NCBI GenBank assembly: GCA_030762895.1
Contig: CM061069.1
Span: 88,855,548 to 88,919,547, forward strand
Direction of reading: 5' to 3'
Source of the DNA: Sophora flavescens
Taxonomy: Eukaryota > Streptophyta > Magnoliopsida > Fabales > Fabaceae
Length of the DNA stretch: 64,000 nucleotides
The notes under the pieces are model-generated. The model had not been told where the DNA came from. It was given only the letters and a program-made list of their open reading frames with translations, and searched no databases. Numbering within the stretch: the stretch's first letter is position 1; each line of letters opens with the position of its first letter. Both the position numbers and the translations under genes were made by a program. Shown in pieces: positions 1 through 11,968 of the stretch.

Positions 1-186
1 TTCCCTTATATATATTCTAAGTATGACAAGCTATTGCACTTAATTGTTAGATTACATGCAGTTGATTTTTATATGCTTATTCTGCTTAAATATTTGAATG
101 CTTTGTCTTAGGGGGAGGCCTGGAAGCTCTCTTAGACTTTGCTTTTCAAATTTAATTAGTTTTGTCATCATCAAAAAGGGGGAGAT
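1..186 (+). mobile_element. 3' end of internal region of SIRE-type Ty1/copia, with PPT
   Basis: This is the last stretch before a 3' LTR. It contains the doubled purine-rich signal usual in SIRE-type copia elements: gggggagg near 112, and the polypurine tract aaaaagggggaga at 173-185 directly before the LTR start. The coding part lies off the left edge of the window, so no ORF is visible. The orientation follows from PPT then TGTTGG. Confidence 0.75.
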
Positions 187-1764
187 TGTTGGAACCAAAG
201 TGGTTTTGGATTTAATAATCTCTAAGTTTTGATGCTAACAAAAGGATTAAATTTACTTGGCAAAGTGTTAGTTGAGATCTAACATGTGCTTTCGGTTATG
301 CAGGAATACTTCAATATAAGTAAAATAAACTTTGGATAAGTTTTCATGGAAAAATACGCCTCCACCCTTGTAGACGGGCTGCTCAAATACTTTGGTAAAG
401 TTACTTAGTTATTTAATTAAGTAGACTGATTTTATTGAGTAGACAAGGCTTAAAATATTTTCTAGATAAATACCTAAATAACTTGTTAGGTACAACAAGT
501 CCAAGGACTTGATAATAAGCATGTCCATCTTGCCTCGTAAGCAGGCGGAAGTAATTAGTACAAGTAAATGAACTAAAACATAAAGTAATCTGGTAGACGA
601 GCTCTAACCCCCACGTCATCAGACGGAGATCTTTATAACTCATTAAGGAATAGCAAGTCCGAAGACTTGATAGACAAGAGGATATGCCACATTATCAGAC
701 GAGCAAAATAAAATTTTGAACAGACTTAGTCTCTCTTATAACTAAGTAGACGGAGTTCTTTTTAGACGATCTCCATGCTTGTAATGAATTAAATGCAATC
801 TGAATCTCTTGAATTTATTTCAAATGATTGATATTTATTTCAATAGAATATTTGTTCTTCATATTTGTTTTATCTGCTTTAATGTTTCACCTTGTTGTAA
901 AAGAAACATAGTACAATCAAGAAATGCAAAAAGCAGAATCGTACAATAAGATACTGCAAAATGATCTGTACGATGACAACTCTATGACTGAAAAAGATGG
1001 ATTATACACAAAAGAGGAACAACAAGTACTCAAGCTGCAATACTCAGAGGAGTGAACCTCCACTTTCATGCTACCTCGATAACCAAGAGTACTATTCAGC
1101 ATTGCTACAATCAATCTATCAGTCACAACGGATATCATGCATTAAATGTTATCTATAAACGGGATTATTCAAAGTAACCGTTGAAGAAATACATCTGAAG
1201 AAGAAGGTCACTATAAATAGAAGACCTCAAATTCTGAAGAACCACTTTTGAAATTTTTCCAATCGATAATCACTCATTCCATTATTCTTTCAAGAGCAAG
1301 AGTATGTATTCTTTAGTTTGAATATTATTGTAATATTCAACTGATCTTAAACTGTCATATTCTCACACATAGTGAGTTAAGAAGATCAAACATTAAATCT
1401 CTTTGTTAGAGTTAGAGCCTGAAGAGGCTTGGGAAGAAAGGAATACTTGTAAGCCTGGAGAGCTGTTGAATACTTGGTTGTAATCTATTTGGAGAAATAG
1501 TGGATAAATCCTTCAAGTCGAAGGGACTGGATGTAGCCCTTGGTTGGAAGAGAGTGAACCAGGATAAAATCTCTTGCATGAATCTTCTATCCCTAAACTT
1601 TTCAGTTTTATTTGATTATACTAACTGTGGGGTTTTGATATTGCTTTTGTTAAAGTCTTTTAAGAAGGATATTTGTCCTTGTATGCAATAAATTGTTTTA
1701 AAGGTTGTTTCCGAAAATTATTAACAAACACAATTCAACCCCCTTCTTGTGTTTGCCTGTGTCA
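187..1764 (+). repeat. 3' LTR of SIRE-type copia
   Basis: The LTR starts TGTTGGAACC after the PPT and ends CCTGTGTCA, giving about 1.58 kb. Its last ~950 bp match, inverted, the LTR at 42810-43753, including the shared tail aacccccttcttgtgtttgc. The first half is rich in the word agacga/gtagac (about 360-770). A TATA box lies at 1212-1219. Small open frames inside it have no recognisable product and are treated as chance. Confidence 0.8.
1212..1219 (+). promoter_or_regulatory. TATA box of SIRE LTR
   Basis: The sequence tataaata lies in an otherwise mixed context about 1.02 kb into the LTR. It is the best TATA match in this LTR and would place transcription start near 1245. This is inference from sequence only. 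Confidence 0.5.
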
Positions 1765-2565
1765 ACTTCACAATATGCCCATTGACTTGCAGCTAACGCT
1801 GGGAACAATATGCCCATTTCAGATTTGAGATTAAGAATATGAAACCTTAGGAGAAGAAGAGAAAAGCTTGTCCAATTTTGGGGATAAACTTTCGACCCTA
1901 ATTTCAGAATGTGGAGAAAGTTCCACTCGGAATGTGAGAGGGTGCCGGGTAAGATACAAAATTGGACTCACTAACAGTCAACGTTAACAATTAGATGAAA
2001 GATGGATGGAAGAAACTAATTGTAAAAATTGAGGGACCTAATTTGCTCAATTGAAACTTGAGAGACTAAAATTACACATATACGATACCTGAGGGACTAA
2101 AAGTGTAATTAAGCCTAAAAACAATAGAGAATATGTTTCCCTGTAAAAAAATAGAATTTACATAAAAAATTCATATCAACATGTCATTTTATTTTTATTA
2201 TCTCATTTTATTTAATAAATTAAAATAATTTAAAATTAATAATCATTTTAAAATAAATTAAATTATTAAAAGTAATAAAAATAAATGACATATATACATA
2301 AATAGAATTTATATAATATAAACAAGCCCTTTTATGTTATTTAATATTTAATATTTATCACCTAGTGCAACCATTAATTTCACCAAATAGTTCAAATTTA
2401 ATCAGTTATCAACTAACAATTGGTTTATCCGCTATTCATTATAAGCTCATCTGCTATCCACAATTTTTACCAAATCGAGCCTTAATATTCATTTCTAAAA
2501 TACAATAAAATAATAAACCTTTATATTTTAGAGATGAAATTTCCCATCTCTAACCATTTAAAGTT
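1765..2565. other. AT-rich spacer, no gene
   Basis: I see no coding region. At about 1960-2125 the sequence ends in gggactaaaagtgtaatta, which reads, reversed, like the terminus of the foldback family at 2566-2880, so half of such an element may sit here. From 2150 to 2330 the DNA is very AT-rich with runs of ttaaaataa type. Confidence 0.5.
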
Positions 2566-2880
2566 AGGTTAAATTATAATTTTGCTCTAATTACCAAAAA
2601 AAACTTATAATTATGCTCTTTTATCTTGTTTTTGGGTTTCAAGTTGGTCCTTTATTAAATTAATGTTCCAATTTGATCCTCTAAGTTGTCAGCATGACAT
2701 CATATGAGTCTTTTCTGTCAGATATGTACTAACGATGTTAGATTTTCACTATTAGTTGTTGGAAAAGATTAATATGGTGCAATATTTACAAATTAGAGGA
2801 CCAAATCAAAACTTTAATTAAATAGAGGACACACTTGAATACAAACAATAGATAACCAAAAGTATGATTTGGCCTTTATA
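2566..2880. repeat. Degenerate foldback element with long inverted ends
   Basis: The left end (aggttaaattataattttgc) and the reversed right end (aaaggccaaatcatactttt) resemble each other over roughly 100 bp, including the paired words ttggtccttta and ttggtcctcta. Such phrases are common at the ends of non-autonomous plant elements with long inverted repeats (Mutator-like style). I could not find a convincing target duplication, so the borders and the superfamily are uncertain. Confidence 0.45.
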
Positions 2881-3343
2881 TTAGAAACAAAAAAGTTCTA
2901 CTTTTAATTCAGACTTCGATTGTTATTGACTTTTAAAATATTGGTTGATTAATTAAACAAGACATTGGACATGATTTTGTACCCAGTTTCATAGCTTTAA
3001 CTTCACATTTCGTCTTCGACTCATGTGATATGTCTCTAAATTTGTCTTTCTTAGAAACAAGAATGATTTCTTCTATAAATATGTCTTTGAATCAATTTTC
3101 ACTAGTGTTGGAAATTGGTTTACTTAGAGGCCACAAAAAGAGGCCCACAAGGGGCCCACTCCCTTTAAAATTTTAACAACATTTTACCCCTACAACCTTT
3201 CCTTCACCATAATTCTCAATTTTCTTTCTTAAACAAAATATTTCTTCAAAATATGTCTTTGAATCAATTTTTCTAACAGTTTAATTTTAATAAATTAACA
3301 GTTAAAGTTTGTTATATTGTCAATCAATCACATATCATCTTAT
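2881..3343. other. Spacer without recognisable genes
   Basis: AT-rich DNA without a credible ORF or a structured repeat. The phrase aaatatgtctttgaatcaatttt occurs twice in nearly the same form (about 3078-3102 and 3249-3272), so a small duplication is present. The last eight bases before 3344 are the hAT target duplication. Confidence 0.4.
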
Positions 3344-3508
3344 TAGGGATGACAATTCACCTGTACATGGGGATCCCGTGGGGACTACTCCGTTTGGGGC
3401 CACGCGAGGATGGGGGAGAAACCCCCCCGAAGATAATATAGGGATAGGGACAAGGATCATACCCCCACCCCGTGGGTTCTCCATCCCCGAGAATCATACC
3501 AAAATATC

Positions 3509-3549
<41 letters not shown>

Positions 3550-4006
3550 TTATTTATTTATTAAATTAATAAAAGAAACTTAAAGTATATCTCATTTACA
3601 GATCAAACCTATCACTTTGTTAAATTAAATCCCTTTACAGATTCTTCTGTAAATTCTTGAAAGTAAAAGTGGGCTGAGGGTTCTAGAATCCAAAAACAAG
3701 TGTAGAAAGAGGAATCGAATGTCACCAACGATGCCGACAACAATAAGGTAGGGTTAAGTGGATTTAATCCAGTCTAAAGGGAGACTGCATTGAAGGAAAG
3801 ATAGATGTTGAGAACGAGGAACTGTTGGTTTGGATTTGGACCAGTTTCATTTTCGAGGTCCCCGTGGGGATCCGTGGGGTAGCGGGGAATAAGGATGGGG
3901 GAGAAATACTCCCCATGATGGGGATCGGGGATGGGGATGGGAGGAAAATAGGGGTGGGAACGGGGAGCGGGAGGGTACTCCCCGCCCCGCCCCATTGACA
4001 TCCCTA
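3344..4006. mobile_element. Non-autonomous hAT element, 663 bp, intact ends
   Basis: The ends are TAGGGATGACAATTC and, reversed on the right, TAGGGATGTCAATGGGGCG. They are flanked by a perfect 8-bp duplication catcttat (3336-3343 and 4007-4014). An 8-bp duplication with TAGGG ends fits hAT; the TAGGGATGTCAATGGGGCGGGG terminus is a known plant hAT-type end. Both ends are strongly G/C-rich while the middle is AT-rich and holds a (TA)n run at about 3508-3545. No transposase is encoded. Open frames inside it are by-products of the GC-rich ends. Confidence 0.88.
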
Positions 4007-4439
4007 CATCTTATGTATGAATTTTTATGCAATCATTATAAGATTCATATATTTTTAATGACATGACAACTCATTATTAGTTTAGTGTAAAAAATCTTTA
4101 TACGAATAGTCCATGACAACTAGTGTGTTTGCTTCACAATTACCCACTGCACATTTGCCCACCATATGAATGTTCTCCTTTCACTCTTGATCCGAATATT
4201 TTTACAACATTGCCATTGAAAACTTGTGTTTGCATGACCAAACATGCAACCAATCGTACTCTAAATCCTTTTTCTAATAGTGTTTATAAAAAAATGGGTT
4301 TTATATATGATGAGGACCACATCAAGTGTATCGGATCGATTATTGCAAATAATAAAATTGTTTCGAACTAGATATCTCCCACATGGATTAGTTACCAAGT
4401 ACCTATTAACAAATTAAACAGTTTTCTAGACGTATCATT
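4007..4439. other. Spacer; one unassigned 82-codon frame
   Basis: The + strand frame at 4123-4371 (82 codons) matches no family I know and has no supporting signals. I list the stretch as non-genic. Its codon use and position give no reason to believe it is expressed. Confidence 0.4.
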
Positions 4440-4898
4440 GGCATGAAGAGAGTTCAGAGCAATAAAATAAAGCAAATAAGAGTAAAATGTTTTTGGTCTT
4501 TTAGGATTTTTAACGAACACTTAGTGAGAAAAATGAAATTTGATGCTTAAATAAATAAAATGTCGGGGTTACACTAGACTAATATTTCCTCAATTATAAT
4601 GAATTAGTTACTAACACAAGTCATAGTTCAATTATGATAGCAAACCTTTTAAAAATACTCAAACCCTAATTCCTTGGGTGGATTGGGCCTAAAACCCCAA
4701 ATTAAACCCTAATTCCTTAGGTGGATTAATATGAAATTTTGCATAAAGAGTGAGACTCAAAAGATTGCAAGCATTTCAAGACATATTCCTAGATTCATCA
4801 ACTACTAGGTATTTGATTCAATGAGCATACATTAGCATCAATTTTACAATTGTCTACCAAAACAATAAATCATTCCGTAGGTGATCAAGCCAAGAAAA
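4440..4898 (-). repeat. Decayed LTR fragment, Tat/Athila style
   Basis: Read on the - strand it shares ordered phrases with the solo LTR at 15065-16702: taaaatgtttttggtctttt (about 4485), the caaacactt-like word, and two copies of accctaattcctt-ggtgg corresponding to ccacctaaggaattagggt there. It is much more diverged and truncated at 4898, where copia-A inserted. It probably belongs to the same or a sister family and is one of the oldest layers here. Confidence 0.5.
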
Positions 4899-6300
4899 TG
4901 TTGTGATGTCATGAGATTATCCTCTTGTAAAAACAAATCTCAAGGCGGAAGAAAACTATCTCGTGGATCGCACATTACAAAACATGAATCACAAATAGCA
5001 ATAATGTTTACCTCTTGAAGCGTGCTTTACTTTTTCAATCATCAGTGCCACGAAGGGGCAGCACCTCTACTCAGTCCATGCGAGCAAATAAGCATCGGAG
5101 CAAAGCGTCTTGTGTTAGCTGACGGCTACAGGGAGGAATGTTAGCAAGACTAGGTTAGAGGGAAGAGCACCAACCTATTTATAAGCCGGCAACTCCCTTT
5201 GACCTAACTGCTTACCCTATTGGGCTTTGTACACTACAAGCCCAATTGTCCTTTAAATTAATTAAATCATATTTAATTAATTTAACTGCTCCGCATTTGC
5301 TCTTTGTGTGTGACCCTATAGGCTCCCACTAAGTTGGCAATAATACTAAATATTATAATAATATCAAATATTATTTATAATATTAAATATTATAAATAAT
5401 GAGCGGCATCTAGCAATAGATCATTACTACCCAATTAGTGATAGTATCGGTGATCCGATTTTAGCCTTACCGCTACCAAAATTTACCTTGCAGCAAATGT
5501 CCCATCGTCCATATATCTTAATCGAACACAAGGCATAAGAGTGTCATCCTTGTTATGTTTAATTATTTATTCCTCGATCCCCAAGTAGACGTGTAATCAC
5601 AAATAGGTCCAATATCACATATTGGTCCATTTCCACGTGGCCATGCATATCTCACGTCTCACTCTATCGAGAGGCCCAAGACATTACCCATGTTATGTAG
5701 GAGGGAAGAATCCTGTCAACATCACTCACACTGCTCAACATGATTTATTGCAGGCCCAATAACTACCTTTATGATCACCCTATTACGCGTGACATTTGAT
5801 AGCATTAAAGTCTACAACTCCTCATGTAGGAATCGTAGTGACTTCAAGTCGAAGGACTACTTCACTATGGTCGCCATGAGAATACTTATGACACTTACAT
5901 AACTATTATGAAGTATTCTCATAGTGGGTTATCCGGTATAAATATTACTCCTAATATTTATACATGTGTTTCGACTTGATATCACATATCCATGACTCGT
6001 GAGATGTGGTCATCAGTCTACTCACACAATAGTCTCTATGTATTATTGTCGTCCTAATTAACAATTATACTCGACTACGAATATTTTAAGAGTAGAGTTC
6101 TATTATTCAATGAGGTCTCACGATAAAGTCACGTACTTAATATCTCATTGAATGAACTATTTATTCTAAGGACTTTATTATGTTATAAACTAATAACATA
6201 ATAAATTAATGCCTTATTCATATATCAAATATATGATCAAATTCATGATACAAATGATGATCTATTCAAAGTAGATTGGTCAATAGGGCTTACACCAACA
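4899..6300 (-). repeat. Copia-A 3' LTR
   Basis: 1402 bp; on the - strand it starts TGTTGGTGTAAGCCC and ends in ...ACA at 4899. It sits after the PPT agtgggagat (reversed, about 6301-6310). Homologous to 19501-20901 and 30119-31504. A TATA-like tataaatagg lies on the - strand at about 5174-5183. Confidence 0.9.
5174..5184 (-). promoter_or_regulatory. TATA box of copia-A 3' LTR
   Basis: On the - strand the sequence is ttataaatagg. The same element is kept in the other two LTRs of the family (19777-19787 and about 30388-30398), which supports function as the core promoter. Confidence 0.55.
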
Positions 6301-7396
6301 ATCTCCCACTAGCACTAGAGCCAATCAGGCATCAATCTAACACCCATCGATCTAGTGTGAGTGTCATGCTGCCATTGAGCAAGAGACTCCATTAGCGGAT
6401 TATTTAGTGTTGTCATTTTGCATATCTTCACATCTCTCCTCTATCGATCATCTATCGAATGAGATGGAAGCACCTAAGTATATGTTCGGATCGCTGGTGA
6501 GATCATGTTTCCTTAGCTTATGCGATTACTCCATCATCATCGCAACGAGATCAATGGAGTTTACAAAGTTAGGAATCATTCCTAGTTCATAAATGAACTT
6601 GCCGATCCAAACGGCCTTTAAATCTACATTTAAGGCAACTATATACTTGGCCTCTGTAATGAAATCTATAACTGTCTCGTGCTTGGAACTTTTTCCAAGT
6701 ATACAGTGCCACCAATTAGATAAAATACAAATCTAGACTGCGATCTGGAATAATAACTATCGGTTTGGAAACAACGTTGACATAACACCTTACAACGACT
6801 TCTTTCTTATCTTCATTTGTTAAGAATGTATCCTCAGTTCTTTTCAGATACTTAAGGATTTTCTTAACTACAATTCAGTGACTTTCACTGATATTAATTA
6901 GTACCTTCTTGTCATGGTCAAAGCATACAAGATAACTGGTGTAGTACACATTGTACTCTGACTAAGGCCTAAAATTCAGTGATCTATCTCTATAGATCAT
7001 GATTCCTAACACGTAGGAACCCTCGCCTAAGTTCTTCATCGAGAAACAATTCCCCAACCATGTTTTCACATTTTGTAGTGTAGGGATATCTTTTCAATAA
7101 GTAGTATGTCATCCACATACAAAACGAGAAAGACAATCTCAATCCCACTAACCTTCTTATACACACAAGTTCATCTTCAGTCTTGATGAATCCAAACTGC
7201 CCGACAGCTTCATCATTACGAAGATTTCAGCTTCTGGAAGCTTCCTTTAATCCATAAATGGATCTCTGCAACTGACATATCTTTCCAACATACTTTGGAT
7301 CGAAAAAACCCACGGATTGTGTCATGTACACATCCTCAGGAAGATTCCCGTTAAGGAACGCAAATGTGACATCCATCTGTCAGATTCATAGTCATA
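6301..7396 (-). pseudogene. Copia-A RT C-terminus and RNase H remnant
   Basis: Translated on the - strand in shifting frames it shows copia RT and RNase H phrases: QMDV and FLNG near 7350-7380, LPEDVYMTQ, a stretch like DIPTLQNVK..GNCFSMK near 7050, YVLGIMIYRDRS near 6990, LKYLKRTEDTF near 6850, and CDDDG..AKE / RCFHLIR towards 6470-6560. The family normally has CDN at that last site. Stops and frame changes are frequent, so no enzyme can be made. The PPT lies at the very 3' end. Confidence 0.75.
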
Positions 7397-8222
7397 TTAT
7401 GCAACAATAATAAGCAGAATCCGAACGGATTTAAGGATCGCTATCGGGGAGAAGGTTTCATCATAGTCTACACCATGAATTTTCTTGAAACCTTTCACAA
7501 CCAGTCGCACCTTAAAGGTACCAACTTTACCATCCATGTCAGTCTTCTTATTGAAGACCCACTTGAACCCTATCGATTTTATCCCTACGAGTGGCTCAAC
7601 CAAGGTCCATACCTGGTTCGTGTACATCGATTCCATCTCGGATCCCATGGCCTCAAGCCACTTCTCAGATTCTAGGCCAATTACGGTCTCATGGTAAGTT
7701 ACAGGCTCATCTTGATCTATGAGCAGCATATCACCTTCCTGAGTCAGGAGAAGTCCATATCTCTCAGGTTGATGATGTGGCCTGTTATACCTATGCAAGC
7801 CTTGTGGTCTCAACCAAGGTCCATACCTGGTTCATGTACATAGATTCCATCTCGGATCCTATGGTCTCAAGCCACTTCTCAGATTCTAGGCCAATTACGG
7901 CCTCTTGGTAAGTTACAGGCTCATCTTGATCTATGAGCAACACATCACCTTCTTGAGCCAGGAGAAGTCCATATCTCTCAGGTTGATGATGTGGTATGTT
8001 ATACCTACGCAAGCCTTGTGTTACTTGAACCGTCGGTTCAACCACAACATCTTGTGGTACTGGTTCTTGTTCCATTGTAGGCGGGTCAATATTTTGTGGT
8101 ACTTAGATTTCTCCAAGTTCTACATTCATCCCACTGGCTCCTTTAGAGATGTATTCCTTCTCAAGGAACACTCTAGTTCTAGCGACAAACACTTTGTCCT
8201 CGAAGGGGTTGTAGAAATAATA
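7397..8222 (-). pseudogene. Copia-A RT N-terminal part with internal duplication
   Basis: The frame at 7397-7813 carries the start of the copia RT domain: EKWLEAM, NQVWTLVEP, KWVFNKKTDMDG, GVDYDETFSP. Just upstream, 7791-8075 repeats the region containing PHHQPERYGLLL, DQDEPVTY and SEKWLE because a 214-bp segment is tandemly duplicated (7595-7808 and 7809-8022). As 214 is not a multiple of three, the duplication shifts the frame. Copia-B has this segment once. Confidence 0.82.
7595..8022. repeat. 214-bp tandem duplication inside copia-A RT
   Basis: Units 7595-7808 and 7809-8022 both start ctcaaccaaggtccatacct and end at gcaagccttgtggt-like sequence. They differ by scattered substitutions, so the event is not very recent. 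The related element at 30119-35932 has a single unit, so the duplication arose in this copy or a close relative. Confidence 0.85.
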
Positions 8223-9059
8223 TCATTTGGTTTCCTTAGGATATCCCACAAGTATACATTTATTTGATTTGGGCCCAAGTTTATTCGTCATAAGACGTTT
8301 CACATAAGCCAGACATCTCCAAATCCTCATAAATGACAAATTGGGCCGAAAGCCCATCCATATCTCATATGGAGTCTTTTCAACCGCCTTAGATGGAACA
8401 CGGTTAAGAGTAAATGCAGCTGTAAGAAGAGGAAAACCCCAGAAAGAGTAAGAAAGGTCTGGATGACTCATCGTGGATCGTACCATGTCTAACAAGGTGT
8501 GATTCCTCCTTTCGGACGAACTATTCCATTGTGGCGTTCCAGTAAGAGTAAGTTGGGACATTATCCCACACTCTCTCAAATAGTCATCAAACTCTTGGCT
8601 TAAGTATTATCCACCACGATCTGATCGTATGGCCTTAATACCTTTGCCAAGTCTGTTCCCCACTTCATTCTTGAACTCTTTGAACTTTTCCAAGGTTTCA
8701 GACTTGTGTTTCAAAAGATACACAAATGAATATCTCTTGAAATTATCAGTAAATGCGATGAAGTAAGGATAACCACTTCTAGTCGACTTGTTTAGGGGCC
8801 CACATACATCACTATGTATCAAGCCCAAAAGATTACTGGCTCTTTCACCTTGACTGGTGAACAGGGCCTTAGTTATCTTCCCCAACAAGAAAGATTTGCA
8901 TACATCAAATGGTTCACAATCGAATGAGTCCAAGAGTCCATCCTTATGGAGCTTGCAGATGTGTTTCTCACCTATATGGCCTAAACGACAATGCCAAAAG
9001 CATGTAGGGTTCAAATCACTTGGTTTGACCCTTTTCGCATTAATATTATAGATAGGCAT
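8223..9059 (-). pseudogene. Copia-A integrase remnant
   Basis: 9059-8607 encodes the gag-pre-integrase zinc region (HCRLGHIGEKH, later CKSFLLGK where the family has C..C) and the first part of the catalytic core (LIHSDVCGP, FTDNFKRYSFVYLLKHK, AIRSDRGG). 8579-8223 holds the end of the core (ERRNHTLLDMVRSTM with the catalytic E region, TPYEIW, KCILVGY). A frameshift and a short gap separate the two pieces, so the protein is broken. The integrase would act in nuclear insertion of the cDNA. Confidence 0.85.
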
Positions 9060-9420
9060 ATGAGGATTAAGGGCACAAAGTCCATTATCAAAAAACTTGC
9101 TAGCATATAAAATATGATGTGACTAATGTTTCTACCAATAGCTGAAACATAATAACATTTATATAGTTCCAAAATAAGTCCCGAAGGCAAAGTCAAAAAC
9201 TTCTGTAGTTAATGCAGCAACTTTTACTCCATTTCCTATTCACAGGTTGACTTCACCTTTAGTCAATGTCATACTCCATTTGATCCTTCACATTAATGTG
9301 AGATCCACATGCAATATCAAATACCCATGATTTTGAAGTAAGTTTGACTTCTACAATACAATGCTCGAAGCAGAAGTCATACTTCCTTTCTTCTTCTTAT
9401 ACTCTTTCTGGTATCTTTGG
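9060..9420 (-). pseudogene. Copia-A protease and gag zinc-knuckle remnant
   Basis: Near 9300-9345 the - strand encodes a WVFDIACGSHI phrase, the degenerate counterpart of the copia protease active site (family form D-T/S-G-C..H); the T/S and G are lost. Downstream, 9196-9011 encodes the end of the protease region (TLPSGLILELYKCYY). Near 9380-9420 a basic phrase after a cysteine suggests the end of gag. The reading frame is not continuous. Confidence 0.65.
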
Positions 9421-10101
9421 CAGTTTTCAAATGTCTGGTCAAACCGTAATGAAATCAACTTCCTTCCTTTTCAACCCTGCCAATTAGCTTCAAGACAGAA
9501 GTACTGGGCTTGAACTTGTTCTTGCCCTTGTTCTTCTCCTTGTTTAGCAGGTTTAAGGCTTTCCCGTTCAAGACTATCACAATACTCTACCTTTTTCTAC
9601 TATAAAGACTCTGCTTGATATTTGTCAACTTCCTTGCAATCTCTAGTAGAGGTCTGTCAGAATCGTTCACAACGATACGACTCTAACTATCCGGCAACAA
9701 TTACAAGATAATATCACTGGCCAACATTTGGCCTAAAAGAAATCTCAGTTTACCAAGTTCTTAATGTACTCGCTAATATGAAGCACATGATAACTGTTTG
9801 GATTTCCTTCTTCCAGTTCGCAACTAAAAAAGGATCGGGAAGACTTGTGGTTCTTATGCATTGCATGCTTTCAATAGACCATCATGAGACGCATGATCAT
9901 ATCACCCGCCTTCATGGTTGCAAGCATGAGTAATTCTACATCCAAGACATCGTCTTGATGCTTTTCGTAAGCATCCTTTTCGATCCTAGAAGGAACATGT
10001 TGCTCATGAATCATTTTCTCGAGAATATACAACTCTTTCTCGTACTTGAGGACAATCCTCAAATTCATATACCATTCCAGAAACTAAATTATGGATACCT
10101 T
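9421..10101 (-). pseudogene. Copia-A gag remnant
   Basis: The frame at 10068-9871 contains LKYEKELYILEKMI and DAYEKHQDDVLDVELLMLATM, which match the N-terminal part of gag in this copia lineage. The rest towards 9421 is recognisable only in pieces (for example the LMLATM..YDMI type continuation). No zinc knuckle is intact. Confidence 0.7.
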
Positions 10102-10254
10102 GTCCTTCTTAAGGACAAATCGCAGTAATACCTGATAGTGTTTTATTTCATAGTATTTCTAATTACAGAAACATGCAGAATATAAGTATCATGATAAAAC
10201 ATATTTAATAAGGTCTTTTTATTAAATACACTCCCACTATTTTACTCAAATCTT
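10102..10254 (-). other. Copia-A leader, part left of gypsy-1
   Basis: Non-coding and AT-rich. It is collinear with 35060-35240 of copia-B (acagaaacatgc-aatataagtatcatga, then attaaatac-ctcccactattttactcaaat) up to 10252, where gypsy-1 starts. The 34 bp at 10219-10252 recur at 17146-17179. Confidence 0.7.
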
Positions 10255-11427
10255 TGACACTCTCTACCCCGCATATTATTTATAAAACATTTACTTAAAA
10301 GAGGTAATATAAAAACATGCATTTATTTCATTAAAATAAAAACTTGGATAAAAGGTACCACATTGTAATAACTCAATGCGAAAATAACATAAAGGTTTAA
10401 AAGAGATAAAACATAATGAAGCAATATCATCACCCAACCCCGATGTCACATACAGAGCTGGTATAACCGTTCCGGAATAAACCCTCGGAATACAATTGAA
10501 ACTACTAGACTAGAAATAGGGAAATCCTAACTACGAGTGGAGGCTCCTCAGAGTCACTCCTCTCCTGGTTGCTCGCCATCCTCTGCGTAAAACCATACAT
10601 GCCAACAAGAAGACAGAGAACAAGGAGTAAGAAATCAAGTAAACACAACGGCATGGAGATAGTAAGCAAGATGAACATACATCAAAACATGGCATAGCAA
10701 TAAACAACATATAACATAATTATATAACAATTATAACAACATATCAACTCAACCAACATATGATATGCGGTACAACACTACTCCGCTACTCCGTTATGCA
10801 TGTGGAACCAAACTATCTCAGGAAGGCAACTTCGGAGTTACATATCCACATTGGCCAAAAAGCACCAACACCGGCAGTTCACCAAACCATGGGTGAATCC
10901 CTTAGATAGCCGACGCATCATAACGTGGATGCGCCCCTAGTTCACCAAACCTTGGGCGAACCACCCGAGACTTGGCCAGATCGTCGTACTCTAGGACGAC
11001 CTCCCCTATGTTGAACTTCCCCCACTAACAACTTCAACGTATGAATACATGAACACAACAACAAACAAGGCAACCACCTCTTTTGCTTGGGCCAATAAGC
11101 ACCCAAGACTTATCACCATCATCAACATCAACACCTTAACTTTTCTGGGTCAAGGCCCCCTTAGCCAAAAAGCACTAATGTTCAACTTATCAACAACTCG
11201 ACCAAAAAGCATCGAGGCCACTTTGGCCAAAAAAGCACCAAAGCGTGTCAACGTGTGGCAGTCCAAAGGGCACCGGCTTAACCAACTTATTCATCTTGTT
11301 ATCTTAATTAATCTTTTAATTAAGTTATCTAACTCTTCTTCATTCGATTCGTGTGTTATTACATTGTTGGGAACATTTGGGGTTAGGCACCCCTTTGTTC
11401 CTATAATCTCAGATTCTGACCAGTAAG

Positions 11428-11575
11428 TGGAGCACGGGCGTGCTCACCCCAGCACGGTTGTGTTGCCACTTAAGTGGAGCACGGTCGTGCTCACTGTCTT
11501 GCACGGCATGCCTTCCAGAATTCAAATGGGAGCATGGGCGTGCTCCCTGTTCAGCACGACCGTGTTTTGGGCCAG
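11428..11575. repeat. Palindrome cluster, downstream set, gypsy-1 LTR
   Basis: Five or more variants of a 14-16 bp palindrome occur within 150 bp: gagcacgggcgtgctc, agcacggttgtg, gagcacggtcgtgctc, gcacggcatgcc, gagcatgggcgtgctc, agcacgaccgtgtt. This set lies in the middle of the LTR, far downstream of the TATA box. The matching set in gypsy-2 lies at about 24070-24155. Confidence 0.85.
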
Positions 11576-11968
11576 CCGCACTGTTCTGGGCAGGTTCGAC
11601 TTATGTTCTTGGAGCCAAAAACTCCCTAAACACTCTCAGATCAATTCCTAGGATCCTTTAACTAATCCAGTTGGCATCAATCCTCACCTCTCACTAACAG
11701 TGCATATTTTATGAAGCATTGGGGAATTAATCCCTTAATTCCTATGTTAACTAAGAGTCCTAATAAAACCAATTAGAGTCTTATTAACGTCTTCAACATT
11801 TCCACAACAATCAGCCAGAATCATGGGCAATAACAACAGTCAACAACATTCACATCATATTGTCATCAATATCAATGAGCCAATGGTATAACAGTTATCA
11901 TCAAACATACAACATCATGACAGTTCAACAACTACATCAATTAGGCATATGACAGGCATACCAATAAC

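Noticed and set aside
4123..4371. Possible small host gene
   Set aside because: 82 codons with no recognisable domain, splice or promoter support, in repeat-rich DNA.
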